Assembly (NCBI GenBank): GCA_028641055.1
Contig: CM054057.1
Coordinates: forward strand, 401,564,814 to 401,628,813
Source of the DNA: Alopecurus myosuroides
Taxonomy: Eukaryota > Streptophyta > Magnoliopsida > Poales > Poaceae
Reading direction: 5' to 3'
DNA: 64,000 nt
In this document: piece after piece, positions 23,948 to 34,440 of the stretch
Layout of the letters: each line of letters starts with the position of its first letter
Numbering within the stretch: position 1 is the first letter of the stretch
Made by a program: the position numbers and the translations under genes
The notes under the pieces: generated by a model
Told to the model about the DNA's origin: nothing
Seen by the model: only the letters and a program-made list of their open reading frames with translations
Databases searched by the model: none

Positions 23948-26900
23948 GTTGGCGCCCACCGTGGGGCAACCAGCGGCGCTGGTTGGAGTTTCTATTCGGA
24001 CGGGATCTTCTTCAGCGGAGCGCGTGGTCTGTGGCCTTGTCCACAGATTCGGCTCCTTCGACTTCGTCACCGACAACGCAGGCGATTTCGGCGGCAAAGC
24101 CATGGCGGAGGGCGGCTCGGTGATCTCCTTCGGCTCTCACCTCGTCTACGTCGCCACCGTCGCCAACCGCGCGTACCCCGAGCTGGTGCATGACGCGGAG
24201 GATCCTCCCGCGGTGATCGCTGCTCGCGGAAGGCCCGCGTGCCGCTCTGCGAACTGCGCTGAGGTGATGGTGACGGGCTTGGCGGCAAACGCTGGCGCAG
24301 CCGCTACTGGCGCTGCGGCCGTCGTCGAGGAGATTGATGCACCGGCTGGTGGCAGGGTTCACCGGCCCTACGAGAAGGAGAGCAACTTGCCGCCTTCCAC
24401 GTCTACGGTCATTCCCGCGTCGGCTACGCGACCTGGCATGCCCACTCCCACCGACATCGAGCTCCTGGCCATGAGGGAGCAGCTCGAGCGGCAACGCCTG
24501 GAGTTGCTTGCCGAGCAGGCGGAGTTGGATAAGGTGAGGTTGGAGTTGAGTCTAGATCAGCTCGAGTACAACAAGGCTCACGGCTTCACGCCAGTCGCTA
24601 GGAGGCCTAGCAGAGTAGGTGCCACTCGGCGCAACCTTGGTGCCGAGATGGCGACAGTTGTAGAGGCTCCCGCTCAATCCGCCACCGCAAACACCTCCAC
24701 TAGGCCCAGATATAGCACACCCGCCAAAACACTTAGAGCTGCAGAGGCTGTAGCTGCCGAGTTGCCTCGCCTAGATGGCGATGCGCGTGTTAGGCAGCAA
24801 GAAAGACTCAACGAGTTGGTGTTGGAGGCTGCTAGGCAGAACGAGGAGTTCCGGAAGGCCAACCCGGGTGCTGGGGCTTCGCAGGTGGTTCACTCGCACG
24901 CGGCTAGATCTAACGATCAGGCCTCGTCTCCGCATCCCAGCCGCGAGAAGAGCCGCAGCGGGCGTTCGGGCAGAGATAGGCAAATGCAGGTGTATGACCC
25001 GGCTGCTGCCGCGAAACAGCTTGCTGTGCCGCAGCAGCCCGGGCAGGAACACAACGCTGCAAGAGCAGGCTCTCAAGCCCACCAAGCTCAAAGCCGTGCC
25101 CGAGATGCTGCGCGTCCAGGTCCTTCTCGGCAACCCGCAGCTCAGCCTACTCGGCAGAGGCAGCAGCCGCGCCCAGCGGCACCAGTCGCCAACCCGGTGG
25201 AGCAACCCGCAGCTGTGCAGGTGGACAGGTATGATGATGGCTACTCGGCCATGGAGATGGCGGGTTATGATGTACATGACCGTGTTGGAGAGCGCATGCT
25301 GGCGCCTGGAGATGCGAGGCATCAGTTGGACCGGATCAGCTTGTCGGCGCGGCTGGAGAGCACGGGTCCTCCCGGCCCCGAGTGCTTTGGCCCGCACATC
25401 ATGAACGAGCCGTCCGTGAAGAACTTCCAGCTTGCTAGGGGCACCAAGAGCTACAATGGCAGGACCAAGCCTGAAGATTTGCTCAATGACTATGTCACCG
25501 CGGTCCATATCGCGAATGGCAACAGAAGATGGGCTGTGCGCTATGTTCCGCAGATGCTAGAGGGTCCAGCTCGCACTTGGCTCAACAACTTGCCCAAGAA
25601 CAGCATCAATTGCTGGCTGGACTTCTCGGATGCCTTCATCAGCAACTTCACCAGCACATACAAGAGGCCGAATAGGCCACAGCAGCTATCCTCTTGCAGG
25701 CAGCGAGAAGACGAGACAGACCGCGAGTATCTTACTCGGTGGAGTACGTTGAGGAACACCTGTGAGGGTGTGAATGAAGCACAGGCCATTACTTGGTTTG
25801 CGCAGGGATGCAGACATGGCAGTATGCTGTGGCAGCGATTGCAGAGGGAGATGCCGAACACTCTGGCGGAGACCATCAAGATTGCGGATCAGTACGCACT
25901 TGGTGATCCCACTCAGCCACTGATGGACTCCTCTGAGCCGAGAAGAAACTTCAGCAACGGCAAGCGCAACGAGTTCCGCAACAAGCGCCGAGTAGATACT
26001 CGGTATGATCCTGAGGAGGTGAATGCAGTGACTGTTGGAGCTGGTGGCAGCCAGAGGCAAAAACCTGCTGGAGCCTACGGGCAGAACCAGAACCAGGGCC
26101 AAGGCAACAAGAAGCCATTTTGCACCTCTCAGTCGGGTAGCGGTAACTCCGAGCAGCCGAAGAAGTTTGTCTTTGATGACATGAAGGATGGTCCATGCAG
26201 CTTTCACACTCACCACCCCTCAAGGCCTGCTAACCACACTACTCGGCAGTGCGAATGGTGGGAGGCGATCAAGAGTGATGGCTTGCCTCCTCCTCCTCCT
26301 CTGCCAGCAGCCAACGCCAATGTGCAGCCTACTCGCGCACCCGCAGCTCGGCCGCCAGTGTACCCGAGAAGAGAGAATGTGAACCAAGTGGCTTTAGGAG
26401 CCAACCAAAACTTCAACAATGAGAGATACCGCAACAACAACAACAACTACAACCGCAACAACAACAACAGAGGCAACAACAACAACTATCAGGGCAACAA
26501 CAACAACGGCAACAATGGGGGCGGAGGCTCCAATCAGTACCAAGAGCACCATGAGAGTTACATGATCTTCACTTCTGAGCCAGTCAACAAGCAATCACAG
26601 CACAGGCGGGCCATGGAGGTCAATGCAGTGATCCCTGCTGTCCCTCACTACATGTATTGGTGTGACCAGGAGATCAGGTGGACCCGAGCAGATCATCCCA
26701 AGGTGATGCCCAATCCGGGTAGCTATGCCTTGGTGCTGGATCCTACCTTCCTGGGTCCCGAGAAGAATGTGAGGTTCAGCAAGGTGCTAATCGACAACGG
26801 CAGCAGCATCAACATTGTGTACAAGGACACACTCGAGAAGCTTGGCCTGGCCGAGAACATGATGCTGCCTAGCAAGACCACCTTCCATGGCATTGTGCCC

Positions 26901-27239
26901 GGGATCTCGTGCAACCCGATTGGCCGAGTATGGATCGATGTGCTATTCGGCACCAGGGACAACTGCCGCACAGAGCACCTGCAGTTCGAGGTAGTGGATC
27001 ATCAGAGTCCTTACCATGCTCTACTCGGCAGGCCTGCTCTGAGCAAGTTCATGGCCTCTACCCATGTTGCATATCTGAAGATGAAGATCCCTGGTCCCAA
27101 TGGCATCATTACTATCTCTGGTGATTACAAGAAGTCCATGGAGTGTGCCTCTGCTAGCTCCCAGTTGGCGGAGTCGATGGTGATCGCTGCCGAGAAGAAG
27201 AAGATGTATGAGGTGGTAGCTATGGCGCAATCCGCCTAA
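23919..27239 (+). CDS. Outer Tat gag and protease
   Basis: The frame is open from 23823, but the first ATG is 23919 (MASAVTPPRQLAPTVG), inside the LTR. Residue numbers here count from 23823. A charged coiled-coil segment (about 215-265) precedes a Retrotrans_gag-type core at about 518-700 (YNGRTKPEDLLNDY, ARTWLNNLP, FISNFTSTYKRP, QREDETDREYL, TWFAQGCRH). A Cys/His segment follows near 790-810 (CSFHTHHPSR, TRQCEWW). An Asn-rich tract encoded by an AAC microsatellite spans about 868-898. The protease has LIDNGSSINIVY, with DNGSS at 991-995 in place of the usual DTGAS, as in other Tat elements. The frame ends at TAA 27237. Protease and RT are contiguous in the inner Tat element, so this stop is probably a lesion. 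Confidence 0.9.
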   Translation: MASAVTPPRQLAPTVGQPAALVGVSIRTGSSSAERVVCGLVHRFGSFDFVTDNAGDFGGKAMAEGGSVISFGSHLVYVATVANRAYPELVHDAEDPPAVIAARGRPACRSANCAEVMVTGLAANAGAAATGAAAVVEEIDAPAGGRVHRPYEKESNLPPSTSTVIPASATRPGMPTPTDIELLAMREQLERQRLELLAEQAELDKVRLELSLDQLEYNKAHGFTPVARRPSRVGATRRNLGAEMATVVEAPAQSATANTSTRPRYSTPAKTLRAAEAVAAELPRLDGDARVRQQERLNELVLEAARQNEEFRKANPGAGASQVVHSHAARSNDQASSPHPSREKSRSGRSGRDRQMQVYDPAAAAKQLAVPQQPGQEHNAARAGSQAHQAQSRARDAARPGPSRQPAAQPTRQRQQPRPAAPVANPVEQPAAVQVDRYDDGYSAMEMAGYDVHDRVGERMLAPGDARHQLDRISLSARLESTGPPGPECFGPHIMNEPSVKNFQLARGTKSYNGRTKPEDLLNDYVTAVHIANGNRRWAVRYVPQMLEGPARTWLNNLPKNSINCWLDFSDAFISNFTSTYKRPNRPQQLSSCRQREDETDREYLTRWSTLRNTCEGVNEAQAITWFAQGCRHGSMLWQRLQREMPNTLAETIKIADQYALGDPTQPLMDSSEPRRNFSNGKRNEFRNKRRVDTRYDPEEVNAVTVGAGGSQRQKPAGAYGQNQNQGQGNKKPFCTSQSGSGNSEQPKKFVFDDMKDGPCSFHTHHPSRPANHTTRQCEWWEAIKSDGLPPPPPLPAANANVQPTRAPAARPPVYPRRENVNQVALGANQNFNNERYRNNNNNYNRNNNNRGNNNNYQGNNNNGNNGGGGSNQYQEHHESYMIFTSEPVNKQSQHRRAMEVNAVIPAVPHYMYWCDQEIRWTRADHPKVMPNPGSYALVLDPTFLGPEKNVRFSKVLIDNGSSINIVYKDTLEKLGLAENMMLPSKTTFHGIVPGISCNPIGRVWIDVLFGTRDNCRTEHLQFEVVDHQSPYHALLGRPALSKFMASTHVAYLKMKIPGPNGIITISGDYKKSMECASASSQLAESMVIAAEKKKMYEVVAMAQSA
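23950..23966 (+). other. Primer-binding site of outer Tat element
   Basis: TGGCGCCCACCGTGGGG begins two bases after the LTR end. The identical stretch follows the inner Tat 5' LTR at 34443. I do not assign the tRNA. The site is also inside the polyprotein frame, where it encodes part of RQLAPTVG. Confidence 0.8.
26431..26515 (+). repeat. AAC microsatellite within gag
   Basis: Interrupted (AAC)n/(CAA)n tract encoding runs of Asn (NNNNNYNRNNNN and similar). In frame with gag, so length changes would not break it. Confidence 0.85.
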
Positions 27240-29882
27240 GCTGGCGCGCAAGGTGTGCCGAGTACCCAGCACGGCACTGCTTTTCAGGCTGCCAAGGAGA
27301 CAAAGAAGGTCCAGGTCGACCCCGAGTTCCCCGACCGCGTAGCCATCATTGGCTCCGAGTTGGTGGAGAAATAGGAAAGCGAGCTCATCCACTTCCTCCG
27401 TGAGAATCGGGATGTTTTCGCCTGGTCCAATGAAGATCTACCAGGAGTCCCGAGGGAGTTGGTTGAGCACTCTTTGCATGTGCGTCCTGACGCCAAACCA
27501 GTGAAGCAGGCTATGCGCCGCTTCGGAGATGAGAGAAGGAAGGCCATTGGTGACCAGATCACCAAGTTACTGATAAGCAATTTCATCATGGAGGTGCTGC
27601 ATCCGGATTGGCTAGCCAACCCGGTCATGGTCGAGAAGAAGAAGGAGGATCCCAAGGCTGCCACTGCATGGCGCATGTGTGTCGACTACACCAACTTGAA
27701 CAAGGCATGCCCCAAGGATCCTTTCCCGCTACCTCGCATCGATCAGGTGATCGATTCCACTGCTGGTTGTGAACTGCTGTCTTTCATAGATGCCTACTCT
27801 GGTTTCCACCAGATTGCACTCAATCCTGCTGATCAAATAAAGACTGCTTTCATTACCCCGTACGGGGCTTATTGCTATCGTGTCATGTGTTTTGGCTTGA
27901 GGAATGCGGGTGCAACCTATCAGAGATGCATGCAGAAATGCTTGCACGACCAGCTCGGCAAGAATGTGCAGGTGTACGTAGATGACATTGTCATCAAAAC
28001 GAATAAAACACATACTCTGCTTGCCGACCTGGAGGAAACCTTTGCTAACCTACGCAAGTACAAAATGAAACTGAATCCGAGTAAGTGTACCTTTGGTGTA
28101 CCGGCTGGAAAGCTACTCGGTTTCCTGGTTTCTAGTCGGGGCATTGAAGCCAATCCTTCTAAGATAAAAGCTATTGAGAGCATGTCTTTGCCGAGATCAC
28201 TGAAAGATGTGCAGAAGTTCACAGGTTGCTTGGCATCTCTGAGCCGTTTTCTGGGCCGAATGGGCGAGAAGGCCCTACCTCTGTACCAGCTAATGAAGAA
28301 AAGTGACAAGTTTGTCTGGACTCCGCAAGCGGATGTGGCATTCAATGAGCTGAAAGCAATGCTGGCTAGTGCTCCCATCTTGGCTAGTCCGCTACCCAAG
28401 GAGCCAATGCTGCTGTACATTGCTGCGACTAACCGAGTAGTCAGCGTGGTGATTGTGGTGGAACGAGAAGAAGAAGGCAAGAGTGTACAGCGCCCAGTAT
28501 ACTATCTCAGTGAAGTACTGTCCAGTTCCAAGCAAAACTACCCGCATTACCAGAAGATGACCTACGGCGTGTACCTGGGCGCCAGGAAGCTAAAGCATTA
28601 TTTCCAGGAGCACCCTATCACAGTTGTGAGCTCTGCTCCCATCTCGGATATCATGGGCAACAAGGAGGCGAGTGGCAGAGTAGCCAAGTGGGCGATTGAG
28701 CTAGCTGCGTATGCTCCCGCGTACGCGAGAAGAGACGCCATCAAGTCTCAGATCCTGGCGGAATTTCTTGTGGACTGGGCCGAGGTGCAGTATGAACCTC
28801 CTGCTCCAGTTTCCAATTACTGGAAGATGCACTTTGATGGCTCGAAGGTGAAGGAAGGCCTTGGTGCTGGCGTGGTGCTGACATCACCCAAGCGAGATCA
28901 ACTCAAGTATGTGCTGCAGATTCATTTCAAGGCGTCCAACAATGTTGCAGAGTATGAGGAAGTGGTACATGGCTTGCGAGTAGCAAAGGAGGTTGGCGTG
29001 CAGCGCATCATATGCTATGGTGATTCAGATCTGGTGGTGCAGCAAGTCTCAGGCACTTGGGATGCTCTAGATGCCAACATGGCATCATATCGCTTCCTGG
29101 TGCAGTCTATGACTGGGTTTTTCGAAGGTTGTGAGTTCCAGCACATTCACCGAGCAGAGAACGAAGCAGCAGATGAGTTATCCAAGTTGGGATCTTCTCG
29201 GCAATTCATCCCGGCGGGAATCGCCTTGGAGCATTTGAGGAAGCCATCCATCAAGCCTTCTCCCAACTCGGAGTCCATATTTGTTCCTTCTCTGCCAAGT
29301 GAGGAATCTGATCCCATGGAGATTGACTGGGAGAGTGCTACAGGAAACCCGGGGACTGCCGTCCTCTACTCGGGGACTGCCACTCCCTACTCGGGGACTG
29401 CCACTCCTTACTCGGGGACTGCCACTCCTTACCCGGGGACTGCCACTCCTTACTCGGGGACTGCTGTCCTTAACCCGGGGACTGTCGCATTCATTGAGGA
29501 AGTCCTTGCTAATCGGTCTGGGCTTCAGAGAAGCGCTCCTACTCCCCCTGAGCAACCAGAGGTACCCGTCCCAATGGAAGTGGACGAACCAGTGTTTCCC
29601 ACGCGGGAGACACCGAGTTGGGCTATGCCCATATTATCCTTTCTAAGGGACGGTACCTTGCGAGAAGATGAAGTTACTGCAAGGCAAATTCAGAGAAGAT
29701 CCAAAGGCTACACTATAGTCCGAGATGTGCTACACAAGAGAAGTGCCACTGGCGTACTGCAACGTTGTGTGGATCCAGCAGAAGGAGAAGAGATCCTGAT
29801 AGAGATACACCAAGGAGAATGCGGGCACCATGCCTCTTCTCGGGCGCTGGTCCAGAAAGCTTTCCGGCATGGCTTCTACTAG
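27240..29882 (+). pseudogene. Outer Tat pol: RT, RNase H and archaeal-type RNase H
   Basis: Same frame as gag, with a second stop (TAG 27372-27374), an open stretch of 807 codons, and a third stop (TAG 29880-29882). RT: VKQAMRRFGDERR, MCVDYTNLNKACP, FIDAYSGFHQI, YVDD at 27975-27986, then LGFLVSSRGIEANP. A first RNase H follows (YYLSEVLSS, KLKHYFQEHPI). A second, archaeal-type RNase H, typical of Tat, spans about 28826-29190 (HFDGSK, SNNVAEYEE, YGDSDLVVQQ, ENEAADELSKLG). A 7-residue repeat (GTATPYS) at 29349-29487 sits between this domain and integrase and is absent from the inner Tat. The last residues belong to the integrase HHCC domain (CGHHASSRALVQ), which the third TAG interrupts. Confidence 0.9.
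29349..29487 (+). repeat. 21-bp tandem repeat in pol with GGGGACTG core
   Basis: Seven spaced copies of a (T/C)CGGGGACTG core, most in a 21-bp unit encoding GTATPYS, in frame. The core equals the purine tract next to this element's 3' LTR (CTTCGGGGACTGC at 47485-47497). Confidence 0.9.
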
Positions 29883-30884
29883 CTCACAGCACTACAGCAA
29901 GCTGAGGATATCGTGAGGAAGTGCACAGGCTGCCAGATGTTCGCAAGTAAGATTCACATGCCTGCGTCCGAGTTGAAAACAATTCCTATCACCTGGCCAT
30001 TTGCTGTTTGGTGTTTGGACATGGTTGGGCCCTTCCAGCCAGCTAGGGGCAACATGACTCACATCTTGGTCATGGTGGACAAGTTCACCAAGTGGATTGA
30101 AGTGAAACCTATTCGGAGATGTGATGGGGCCACGGCTGTGAAATTCGTGAAGGATGTGATCCTGAGGTATGGCTACCCGCACAGTATCATCACCGACAAC
30201 GGCACAAACTTTGCTGAGGGAGCAATGGTGCGGTTCTGCAGAGATAAGCGTATCCGACTAGACGTTGCGTCAGTCGCGCATCCTGCTTCCAATGGGCAAG
30301 TTGAAAGAGCAAATGGCATGGTACTGGCAGGCATAAAGCCAAGGCTGATGGAGCCACTGCTGAAAACACCTGGGTGTTGTTTAGACGAGTTGTCAGCGGT
30401 GTTGTGGAGTCTAAGGACTACCCCTAACCGGTCAACCGGCTACACACCATTCTTCTTGGTATACGGGGCTGAGGCCGTGTTGCCAATAGACTTAGAGCAT
30501 GACTCCCCCCGAGTAGCCCTCTACACAGAGGTGGAGGCGAGAGAAGCTCGAGAAGACGATGTTGACCTGCTAGAAGAAGCAAGAGAGCTGACTCTGTCAC
30601 GTTCGGCTATCTACCAGCAAAACCTGCGGCGTTATCATAGCCGAAAGGTGAACCCAAGGGTTTTCCGAGAAGGAGACATGGTCCTTAGGCTTGTGCAGCG
30701 CACAGCCGGGATGCACAAGTTGTCTCCTCCATGGGAAGGGCCTTTCATTGTGAGCAAAGCGCTGCACAACGATGCTTACTATCTTGTAGATGTGCGCCCA
30801 CCACAGGCGAACAGGGCTGATAAATCTGGAGAGGAAACCAAGCGCCCTTGGAATGTAGCTCTACTTCGTCGATTTCATTCGTGA
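29883..30884 (+). pseudogene. Outer Tat integrase, downstream part
   Basis: Same frame, after TAG 29880. It contains the CC half of the HHCC zinc site (CTGCQ near 29922), the catalytic core with LDMVGPF near 30018, TDNGTNF near 30195, NGQVERANG near 30291, then GYTPFFLVYG, YHSRKVNPRVFREGDMVLR and SPPWEGPFIVS, ending at 30884. All catalytic Asp/Asp/Glu positions are present. Comparison with the inner Tat element shows that the stop replaces a Trp codon in GFFWLT. Function would need readthrough or trans supply. Confidence 0.9.
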
Positions 30885-31561
30885 GCAAAGATGTGTATGT
30901 ACCCTCTTATCCGAGTTGAAATTCTACTCTGCAATCTGAAATTGATCTCGGGGACTGCCCTCGTCCAAAATTGCTCTAAGTGTTTTTACTCGGCTTTACC
31001 CTTTTTGCCTATTCGGTTGCTCTACTTCAAAATTCAAAGGTACATTGAGTACTGTGTTTAAACCTACATGCCAACTCTTCGACTTTGCTGCTGTCCGAAA
31101 CCCGGCTTCATGGCAAGCAAGAGAACAAGCAAAAGGTCCATGAGCACAAGAAAAATTACTAAGGAAAGGAAGAGTGCAGGAACCGAGTAGGGTGTTGTTA
31201 TTACTGTTCTGTGAATTGTCTTTTCGGCTAAGTGGTGAGCTGCGTTACTATGATTGTTTCTAAGCGGCTAAGTATTTGCAGCTCTACTCTTTAACTCTTG
31301 TGACTCGAATACCAAAAAAGCAACAAGTTGCGGGTAGAGCTGAGACGAAAAGGGAGAGTGAATAAGAAATGCAACTCGGGGACTCGCATGATAACGCAAC
31401 TCGGCATCCAGCCCAGGTTGAACAAATCGATTAAGTTGGAAATAACAAAAGTGGGAATAAAATTGAGTAGCAACGGAATAAAATAGTCTGATACATCTGC
31501 TCCCGGCATCCCGGGGATCTGATAAGTGTTTGAGTAAGAAATTTGCAGGATGAAATCAAAT
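30885..31561. other. Non-coding gap between convergent genes of outer Tat
   Basis: Separates the end of the sense polyprotein (30884) from the end of the antisense gene (31562). No gene seen. It contains two GGGGACT motifs (near 30949 and 31378) like the PPT. Confidence 0.6.
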
Positions 31562-33986
31562 TCAGGTTGATGGGGCATTCTCGGTGCTCGCCTGGGTTGC
31601 TTCGCTTTCCTCAGTGGCCTTGGTGGCGTCCGCCTCTGCGCTGGCATCAGCAGTCTTCGCTTGCTCGGCGTCAGGCTCGGTGGCGAGCTGCTCAGAGGTA
31701 GCAGTGGCCACCGAGATGGGCGCTGTCGCGGAAGCAGAGCCGGTCTCGGGGGCACGGGTGCGCACCGTGTCGTCGAGTGCGGCTCCTGATGAGGTGCCGA
31801 ACTCGAGGGCAGCGGTGTCGATCTCCTCGACCTTCTCATCGCTACTCGCGATGACTGCAGCCTTCCCCTTGCCCTGGGGAGAATCGAAGAAGCCCGATTC
31901 CAGCTCGGAGTCTGTCTCTTCATCTGCGTCCTCGTCCTCCTCCACCTCGGTGTCGGGTTCGGTGGGGCCGTCGATGAAGGTGGCCGTGTCCGCGTACTCC
32001 CAACCTCATGCGCAATTAGCTTGCGCGTGGTCACACAGCTGGCGTCCGTCTCCCACCTGGAATTGTCGCGCTTTCCGCGGATGATCTCCATGTTGAGGTT
32101 CTCGTACCAGGAGGCGACGCAGAGTAGCATCAAGTCAGCGCCTGCCCGAGCTCCAGAGGCGCGCCACTTCTTCAATTCGGCCTTCACATTGCGCAGCTTC
32201 AGAGCAAGGCCATCGATGGTTGTCGGCGCGGAATCTTCAGGCCAGAACAGCTTGTGGAGCTCGAAGCCGACGCGCACCAAGTCGGTGCCCACGCCAGCTA
32301 GGCGTTCGAAGTGCCCTCGCATCACCAGCAGGCTGTCCTCGATCTCGGCTCTGGTGTCCGCGGCCTCGCCCTTCTCAAGGCGAGCTGCTCGGGCCTTGGC
32401 CAAAGCAGGCGCGCAAGCGGACACGAGATCAGGGAAGATCTCTGCGCAAAAGCAAGGGAGAAACTTAGTCACAGGATCCGAGAAGAGGCAGAACCGAGAA
32501 GAAAAGATGCAGAAAGGAGGAAACTTACTGTGAAGCTCGTGGCGTAGCTGCTGCAGCTGGATTTTCCATTCCTCCTCATTGGACACGTGCTTCTCCTCGA
32601 GCAAGCGGAACCCATCCAGCTGAGAAAAGAGCCCAGCATTGGATTTCGTCAGCACTTCACATTCTTGCTCAAGGACCTTTATCTTAGCATTGAAGGTTGT
32701 CTCAGCCTTGGCCTTCTCGGCGATCACTATGTCCCTCTCCTCACCAAGCGTGACAGCATCCTGGAGTGCCTTCTGCAGCTGGAGTTGCAGTTTCTCCATC
32801 TCTGTAGCGTGCTCGCTCTGCAGAGCAGCAGATTGGCTTGCCAGTTGCACCTGCACCTCAGCAGGTTTGAGACAGTCCTGATGCTCGACAACAAACTTCT
32901 TATGATCTTCTGAAAAGAGCAAAGCACGGTTAGCAGAGAAGCAAAGGAAACAGACACAAGGGCAAACCGAGTAGACGGAGTTTTACCTTCAAGCTTCTTG
33001 ATGGTGGTCTCGGCATTCGCAACAAAGGTGCGACAGTTCTCGTGCTCGTCAGCCAGGGCCTTCAGTTTCCCTGCAGAGTAGAAAAGGTTAGCGCAAGAAA
33101 GCAGAAGCGGGCGCAAACAAAAAACGCAAGAACCGCGCGGCTAGAAGCGTACCTTCCACCTGAGACAGCTTCAGAGTGCTATCCTTCGCATCCTTACCGG
33201 CTGCCTCCGCAGCTGCTTTCCCTCTTTCCAGTGCAGCAATTCGCCTCCTGGCGATAGCATGATTCCAGAGAAGCTGGCGATGCAGACTGGTCCGCTTCAA
33301 AACGCTATCCTGAGAAGCGAAAAGAAAACAAGTTAGACAGAGAAGTGAAGATTCAACCCGAGAAGGCGGCTACTCGGGAGAGCATCCGCCTACTCGGCCA
33401 GAATCTCGGGGACTGGGTGATGGTAAAGGAAAATGAAAACGGATAGGAGAGAAGAAAAATGCTACTCGAAGAGGACAAGTTAAGACTTACCGCGTAAGAC
33501 TGCTCGAGATCTTCTGCATTCTTGCGGTGCACGAACATCTTGGCAGCAAGAGTAGCGGTGCTGGAGGAGACGGTCATGGGTTTGTAGCCCAAGTCCACCT
33601 TGTTCCAATCGACCCGCATATGATCGATGTCGCCCAGGCCAAGGCCATGCCATTTGTCTGTGCCGAGAAGCTTGCTGTCCCACTTGGCATCGATGAAACC
33701 AACCAAGTCGAGTACCTGCTCGAGGCTCTGGGATGATATCGCCTGGTCTTGAGCTCCCCAAGAAGCAATGGATCTGTCCTGGTTTGGGGCCGAGGGCCCG
33801 GAGTCCACCGCCACGGCTTTCCTCCCTCTTGTGAGAGCAAGCTTCCGGTCCTCGACGGAAAGGCCAATCTGGCGCTGTTGGCTGACCTTCACCATATAAT
33901 CCAGGTAGAGGGGCTGATCAGCTATGTTAGCGGCGGCAGGAACCGCACTGGGATTGCGGATAACCAACTGCTTGGACTGGCCAGCT
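31562..33986 (-). pseudogene. Outer Tat antisense gene, 3' half (exons 4b to 8)
   Basis: Continuation of the gene starting at 46805, read on the minus strand. Exon 4b 33986-33491 (AGQSKQLVIRN, YLDYMVKVSQQR, MFVHRKNAEDLEQSYA), exon 5 33309-33153, exon 6 33070-32987, exon 7 32909-32529 (a long coiled coil, EKLQLQLQKALQDAV and KIKVLEQECEVL), exon 8 from 32441 to a stop at 31562 (GHFERLAGVGTDLVRVGFELHK, AELKKWRASGARAGADLML, then an acidic tail). All listed introns have GT and AG ends and preserve phase. Exon 8 loses frame near 32000 through one missing base in a run of three C. Intron 7 (87 bp) has no stop in frame, so retention would also be tolerated. The 5' part of exon 4 lies at 44997-44305, separated by the inner Tat insertion. 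Confidence 0.75.
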
Positions 33987-34440
33987 TGATGAGGGGATAG
34001 TAACCCGGTATGCCAACTCCCAGGTGTAATCCGGCCCAAACGGCGGATGGACCAAATCCGGCTAAGAACAAAGAAGCTTCAGAAAGGCCCAGGGCTTGTA
34101 AGGATCGTAACCCGGATTGTGGGTTATGGTAAGGAAAGTTAGGTTTGTATATAGAGTTCGAGTAGGACTCAAGGAGCGCTTTGTATGGCAAGCCAAAGGG
34201 GGTATGAGTACTATATAAACCAACCCCTAGGCTTCGCCTGAGAGAGATTCAAGTCATAACTGTAACACCTATTATCGAGTATCCAGTATAATCATATCGA
34301 GATCCGGCGAGTTGTTTTCCGGCTCTTAGATTGCTTTTCGCCATGTCTTCCTTCGAGCTAAACCCTCTCCCAAATACCTGTGTCGACTTGCCCCTAGATC
34401 AGTTACCCCCGGTAACATCTGCCGTGATTATCCCACGACA
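33987..34440 (+). repeat. 5' LTR of inner Tat element
   Basis: 454 bp, TGATGAGG to CACGACA, identical by eye to 43846-44299. TATA box TATATAAA at 34212-34219. Contains the ATG of the polyprotein at 34343. Confidence 0.95.
34212..34219 (+). promoter_or_regulatory. TATA box in inner Tat 5' LTR
   Basis: TATATAAA, 124 bases upstream of the polyprotein ATG at 34343. Repeated at 44071-44078 in the 3' LTR. Confidence 0.7.

Noticed and set aside
24012..25508. Minus-strand frames of 62-245 codons opposite outer Tat gag
   Set aside because: Shadows of a GC-rich coding region; peptides are Arg/Ser/Leu-rich with no domain, and the plus strand has a clear Gag.
31584..32547. Plus-strand frames of 78-170 codons
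   Set aside because: They mirror exon 8 of the antisense gene, which has splice sites, phase and a homologue in the inner element.
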